In this document: positions 6,027 to 7,680 of the stretch, one piece after another
How the letters are laid out: every line of letters starts with the position of its first letter
How positions within the stretch are numbered: position 1 is the stretch's first letter
From: Acidisarcina sp.
GTDB lineage: Bacteria > Acidobacteriota > Blastocatellia > Pyrinomonadales > Pyrinomonadaceae
Reading direction: 5' to 3'
Assembly: GCA_021155145.1 (NCBI GenBank)
Contig: JAJNPX010000517.1
Span: forward strand, 1 to 7,680
Length of the DNA: 7,680 bases
The notes under the pieces: model-generated
Databases searched by the model: none
What the model saw: the letters and a program-made list of their open reading frames with translations, nothing else
What the model was told of the DNA's origin: nothing
Made by a program: the position numbers and the translations under genes

Positions 6027-7530
6027 AGTCCCCGCGTCCGTTCTACTGCTGCTGCTATTGCTCACCGCGGCCTTTGGCCAGAGCGCTGAGACGGTCAAGG
6101 TCACGATCCTGCACGTCAACGACACATATCAATTCACGCCTGCCGATGGCGGCAAACGCGGCGGCCTGGCGCGTGTCTCGACAATAAAGAAACAGGTGCT
6201 GAAAGAGAATCCCAACACCCTGCTGACTCTCGGCGGCGACACTCTCTCGCCATCGGTCGAGACCAGGACATATAAGGGCGCCCAGATGATCGATGCATGG
6301 AACGCCATCGGGCTCGACTACGCGGTTTTTGGAAATCACGAATTCGATATCAAGACCGCCGACCTTTTGCAGCGGATGGCCGAATCGAAATTCACGTGGC
6401 TTGGTGCGAACGTGATCGACACGGATACGGGAAAGACATTCGGGGGCACACCGCAATTCGTCATCAGGTGGATCGGCGGGGTGAGGATCGGGTTTATCGG
6501 GCTTCTCTTGCCCGAAACGAAAGAGACATCATCGATGGAGGCGGTCCTGAGCGTCGCGGACTATTGCGAGACCGCAAAAAAGCTTGTACCCGAGATGCGC
6601 GAACTCGGGGCCGAGGTCGTCATCGGCTTGACCCATCTCTTTATGTACCAGGACAAGAAGCTCGCGGGCTGTGCCGATCTTGACCTGATCATCGGCGGGC
6701 ATGAACACACCCTTCTGCAATCGTCAGCTAACGGCACGCCGATCTTTAAGATGACGGCGGATGCCCGCGAGGTCGGCAGATTCGATCTGTATATCGACAA
6801 AAAGACCGGCAAGCTCGCAAGTATGGATTGGCAGGTAATCCCGGTCACGGACCAGATCGCCGACGACCCGGAGTTTGCCCCCGTGGCCGCAAAATACAAA
6901 GACCTTTTGGAAAAGCTCGCGGTCAAGGTCGGTGCTACGTCGGTCGAGCTCGATGCACTTTCTTTTTCTTCGCGTACAAAGGAAACCAATATCGGGAATT
7001 TCATCGCGGACGCTTATCGCGAAGCCGTCGGTGCCGATATAGGCTTTGTGAACGGCGGCTCGATCCGTGCGGACCTCACATACAACCCCGGCCCGCTCAC
7101 GATGCGCGACGTGCTGTCGATATTGCCGTTCAATAATCCGATCGTAAAGGTGGAAGTGACAGGAAAAACGCTGATGGAGATCCTCGAACACGGAGTTGCA
7201 CGCAGCCGCGAGGACAACGAACCCGGCCGATTTCCGCAGGTATCCGGGCTAAAATTTACTTTCGATGCGAGTAAACTGCCTGGCCAGCGTGTGCTGGAAG
7301 CATACGTCGGAGGCAAACGAGTGGCTGACGACGGCGTTTATACGATAGCAACGTCCGACTTTCTCGTCTCACGCGGCGGCGACGGCTACACGATGTTCAA
7401 AGATGCCAAGGTGCTGCTTGCAGCAGATAAGGCCCCGAAAGATTCGGAGGTGTTTGAAAAGGCGATACGCAATGCGCCGAACGCCACGATCTCGCCGAGG
7501 GTTGAGGGCCGCATAACAAGGATTAACTGA
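6016..7530 (+). CDS. Secreted 5'-nucleotidase / UDP-sugar hydrolase family metallophosphatase
   Basis: A two-domain enzyme of the UshA/CD73 type that removes phosphate from extracytoplasmic nucleotides; exact substrates (AMP, UDP-sugars, NAD, cyclic nucleotides) cannot be read from sequence. It has 504 residues. Residues 1-21 or 1-24 are a signal peptide with a run of seven Leu and no lipobox. The dinuclear-metal domain has Asp36 (HVNDTYQF), Asp75 (GGD), Asn107-His108 and Asp111 (GNHEFD), His207 (GLTHLF), and His229 and His231 (GGHEHT). Where UshA and CD73 have DxH, this protein has Asp36-Thr-Tyr38. The C-terminal substrate domain (about 305-500) has ETNIGNFIADAYRE (323-336), NGGSIRADL (346-354), the SILPFNNP block and SRGGDGYTMF (452-461), where Tyr458 is a candidate base-stacking residue. 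The ATG at 6016 lies inside the dioxygenase gene, with GAGAG and AAAGG just upstream, which suggests translational coupling. Confidence 0.95.
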   Translation: MKNKVPASVLLLLLLLTAAFGQSAETVKVTILHVNDTYQFTPADGGKRGGLARVSTIKKQVLKENPNTLLTLGGDTLSPSVETRTYKGAQMIDAWNAIGLDYAVFGNHEFDIKTADLLQRMAESKFTWLGANVIDTDTGKTFGGTPQFVIRWIGGVRIGFIGLLLPETKETSSMEAVLSVADYCETAKKLVPEMRELGAEVVIGLTHLFMYQDKKLAGCADLDLIIGGHEHTLLQSSANGTPIFKMTADAREVGRFDLYIDKKTGKLASMDWQVIPVTDQIADDPEFAPVAAKYKDLLEKLAVKVGATSVELDALSFSSRTKETNIGNFIADAYREAVGADIGFVNGGSIRADLTYNPGPLTMRDVLSILPFNNPIVKVEVTGKTLMEILEHGVARSREDNEPGRFPQVSGLKFTFDASKLPGQRVLEAYVGGKRVADDGVYTIATSDFLVSRGGDGYTMFKDAKVLLAADKAPKDSEVFEKAIRNAPNATISPRVEGRITRIN

Positions 7531-7558
7531 TCGGCCTCCAGTTAAAAAGATCCTCACT

Positions 7559-7586
7559 CCAGCTTTATTCCGGAAACGGTGGCTGG
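7559..7586. terminator. Weak hairpin between convergent genes, possible bidirectional terminator
   Basis: CCAGC (7559-7563) pairs with GCTGG (7582-7586), with an inner CCG-gaaa-CGG mini-stem. On the plus strand it is followed by CTATTTTGAG; on the minus strand a TTTTT run comes about eight bases later. It lies 28 bp after the nucleotidase stop and directly after the stop of the minus-strand gene. The stem is short and the inner loops are asymmetric, so termination is not certain. Confidence 0.3.
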
Positions 7587-7680
7587 CTATTTTGAGATAA
7601 CATATTTCAAAACATACTGGCGAAGCTTTGGGCGATTCGCTTTGAGGTAACCCGGGTGGTCCGACGCGATCCCTTCGTCA
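7587..7680 (-). CDS. C-terminal end of an unidentified protein
   Basis: Reading leftward from the right edge, the minus strand is open for 30 codons and ends at TAG (7589-7587). The peptide begins DEGIASDHPGYLKANRPKL and ends YVISK. Several codons end in G or C, as in the window's other genes (GAC, ATC, GCG, TCG, CAC, CCG, TAC, CTC), and the peptide looks natural: a SDHPGY turn followed by a basic amphipathic helix. I do not recognise the family; a SxHP turn near a C-terminus occurs in some M48 peptidases, but this is far too little to name it. It converges on the nucleotidase gene. Confidence 0.45.
   Translation of the reverse strand, partial: DEGIASDHPGYLKANRPKLRQYVLKYVISK

Overview
The window looks like chromosomal DNA from a moderately GC-rich free-living bacterium. 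My best guess is Acidobacteriota, class Blastocatellia (Pyrinomonadales-like). This rests on a secreted carboxypeptidase-regulatory-like/TPR protein, a SerC with the GGATTQF loop, a compact tryptophan 2,3-dioxygenase next to a secreted 5'-nucleotidase, and good Shine-Dalgarno sites before several genes. The taxonomy is inferred from general family knowledge; there is no rRNA or other marker gene. I see no tRNA, CRISPR array, insertion sequence, phage gene or integration site.

Layout, left to right. The left edge holds the first 24 codons of a GNAT-like acetyltransferase on the minus strand. Upstream of it, on the same strand, lies a secreted coiled-coil/TPR protein, with a terminator-like hairpin between the two. 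A divergent intergenic region with nested GAAAC/GTTTC repeats leads to serC (phosphoserine aminotransferase, plus strand). serC converges, with only 7 bp between the stop codons, on selA (selenocysteine synthase, minus strand). Divergent from selA is a 106-residue helical protein of unknown function (plus strand). It ends in a strong hairpin terminator shared with a convergent cold-shock-protein gene (minus strand). The cold-shock gene has a leader of about 190 nt with two mutually exclusive hairpins, and its best promoter lies on the same bases as the candidate promoter of the divergent tryptophan 2,3-dioxygenase gene. That gene overlaps by 11 bp a UshA/CD73-type secreted 5'-nucleotidase, so the two form a coupled pair. 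The last ~94 bases carry the C-terminal 30 codons of an unidentified convergent minus-strand gene.

How the genes relate. SerC supplies serine and SelA turns Ser-tRNA(Sec) into Sec-tRNA(Sec), but they lie on opposite strands and are not an operon; the host presumably makes selenoproteins, with selB and selC elsewhere. Tryptophan dioxygenase starts the kynurenine route, which in some bacteria feeds NAD synthesis, while the coupled nucleotidase would scavenge nucleotides outside the cytoplasm. The NAD link is speculation.

The gene content is mostly ordinary housekeeping and I do not see a clear new multi-gene system. The points most worth a second look are the switch-like cold-shock leader, the fully overlapping divergent promoters, a Tyr in place of a metal-binding His in the nucleotidase, the coupled dioxygenase/nucleotidase pair, and the unknown 106-residue protein.
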